NCBI GenBank assembly: GCA_002167605.1
Contig: NHCT01000044.1
Coordinates: forward strand, 62,650-69,767
Direction: 5' to 3'
Length of the DNA: 7,118 bases
Source: Verrucomicrobia bacterium TMED40
GTDB lineage: Bacteria > Verrucomicrobiota > Verrucomicrobiia > Opitutales > Seribacteraceae
A model generated the notes under the pieces. The model was not told the origin of the DNA. It searched no databases and saw only the letters and a program-made list of their open reading frames with translations. Made by a program: the position numbers and the translations under genes. Below are positions 6,748 through 7,118 of the stretch, in pieces; position 1 is the first letter of the stretch, and each line of letters starts with the position of its first letter.

Positions 6748-7118
6748 TTGATTGTCAAAAAAAATATTTTCTTGGCCGTTGCATTTGCAGCGGCCTTTTT
6801 TTTGGAAGCAAAGATTCCTTCGGTTACCTACCAGACAGGCAGAGTGGATGTGGTTGATTTAACCGACGAAAAAACATTTGAACCACAATTAATTGAATCC
6901 AACCAAAGCCTTCATCCAAAACTTCTTGTCGCTACAGCAATGGGTGGAAGGATTGAATCTCTGGTTGATCAAAAGCACTGGAGGCTGGGAAGTAACAGCA
7001 TGGCTCGTTGGTTCTCTCATAAAAAGTTTTGGCTTCATTCCGGGAGTGCCCTGTACTGCTCAACTCAGAAAGATACCATTCACTTTGCCACTAGGGAATC
7101 GAACGCTACCTTTGTGGG
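6748..7118 (+). CDS. FecR-like exported protein, 3' end beyond window
   Basis: An open frame of 123 codons runs off the right edge. No ATG is available at the front; TTG 6748, two bases after the barrel stop, is chosen because it yields a standard signal peptide (residues after the start: IVKKNIFLAVAFAAAFFLEA). The mature part begins KIPSVTYQTGRVDVVDL and continues with a pattern seen in FecR domains: LHPKLLVATAMGGRIESL, WRLGSNSMARW, FWLHSGSALY, then IHFATRESNATFVG. FecR domains occur in anti-sigma regulators such as FecR, and also as the only recognisable module of exported proteins in Planctomycetes-Verrucomicrobia-type bacteria; here the N-terminal signal and lack of a cytoplasmic head favour the second kind. 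Reinitiation after the barrel gene is likely as there is no clear Shine-Dalgarno. A strong intrinsic terminator lies within the signal-peptide codons, and A8 and T8 tracts flank it, so expression may be conditional. The FecR assignment rests on pattern recognition only. Confidence 0.7.
   Translation, partial: MIVKKNIFLAVAFAAAFFLEAKIPSVTYQTGRVDVVDLTDEKTFEPQLIESNQSLHPKLLVATAMGGRIESLVDQKHWRLGSNSMARWFSHKKFWLHSGSALYCSTQKDTIHFATRESNATFV
6774..6803 (+). terminator. intrinsic terminator overlapping start of FecR-like gene
   Basis: GGCCGTTGC (6774-6782) pairs with GCAGCGGCC (6787-6795) over nine bases with one U-G pair and an ATTT loop. Eight T follow directly at 6796-6803. This is a textbook rho-independent terminator for the upstream exported-protein genes, but it lies inside the predicted signal-peptide codons of the next gene. 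Confidence 0.8.

Overview
The window looks like bacterial chromosome of moderate G+C. It is Gram-negative, because it encodes an outer-membrane-type beta-barrel and exported proteins with Sec signal peptides. The mix of housekeeping genes with weak or absent Shine-Dalgarno sequences, a FecR-like protein beside a beta-barrel, and a secreted beta-helix protein would suit the Verrucomicrobiota (Opitutae-like). That assignment is an inference from style, not from a marker gene.

Layout. Positions 1-1451 (minus) hold most of dnaX, the DNA polymerase III tau/gamma subunit, running off the left edge. Just upstream on the same strand is a small SRP RNA (about 1541-1641, minus) with its own promoter, an ffs-dnaX arrangement also known from Bacillus. 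Divergently, from 1844 (plus), lies aroC (chorismate synthase), followed after 4 bases by an unrecognised 224-residue protein whose strand order faintly recalls a CobW-type G domain without its catalytic motifs. A tRNA-Leu(CAG) with encoded CCA sits at 3674-3760.

From 3871 to the right edge three genes point the same way and all appear exported: a 591-residue protein with an Asp/Gly-rich tandem-repeat linker and a probable beta-helix C-terminus, a 343-residue outer-membrane beta-barrel ending in Phe, and the start of a FecR-like protein. They may form a cell-surface assembly, with a barrel in the outer membrane, a secreted repeat protein and a FecR-like periplasmic or surface partner. This cluster is the least ordinary part of the window.

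The most noteworthy signals are: (i) a run of ten A in dnaX at the end of domain III, with stop codons directly after it in both alternative frames, so slippage would make a short gamma subunit; (ii) complete loss of the four zinc-binding Cys of the DnaX AAA+ domain with no length change; (iii) a near-perfect intrinsic terminator lying inside the signal-peptide codons of the FecR-like gene, flanked by A8 and T8 tracts; (iv) the three-gene surface cluster itself.
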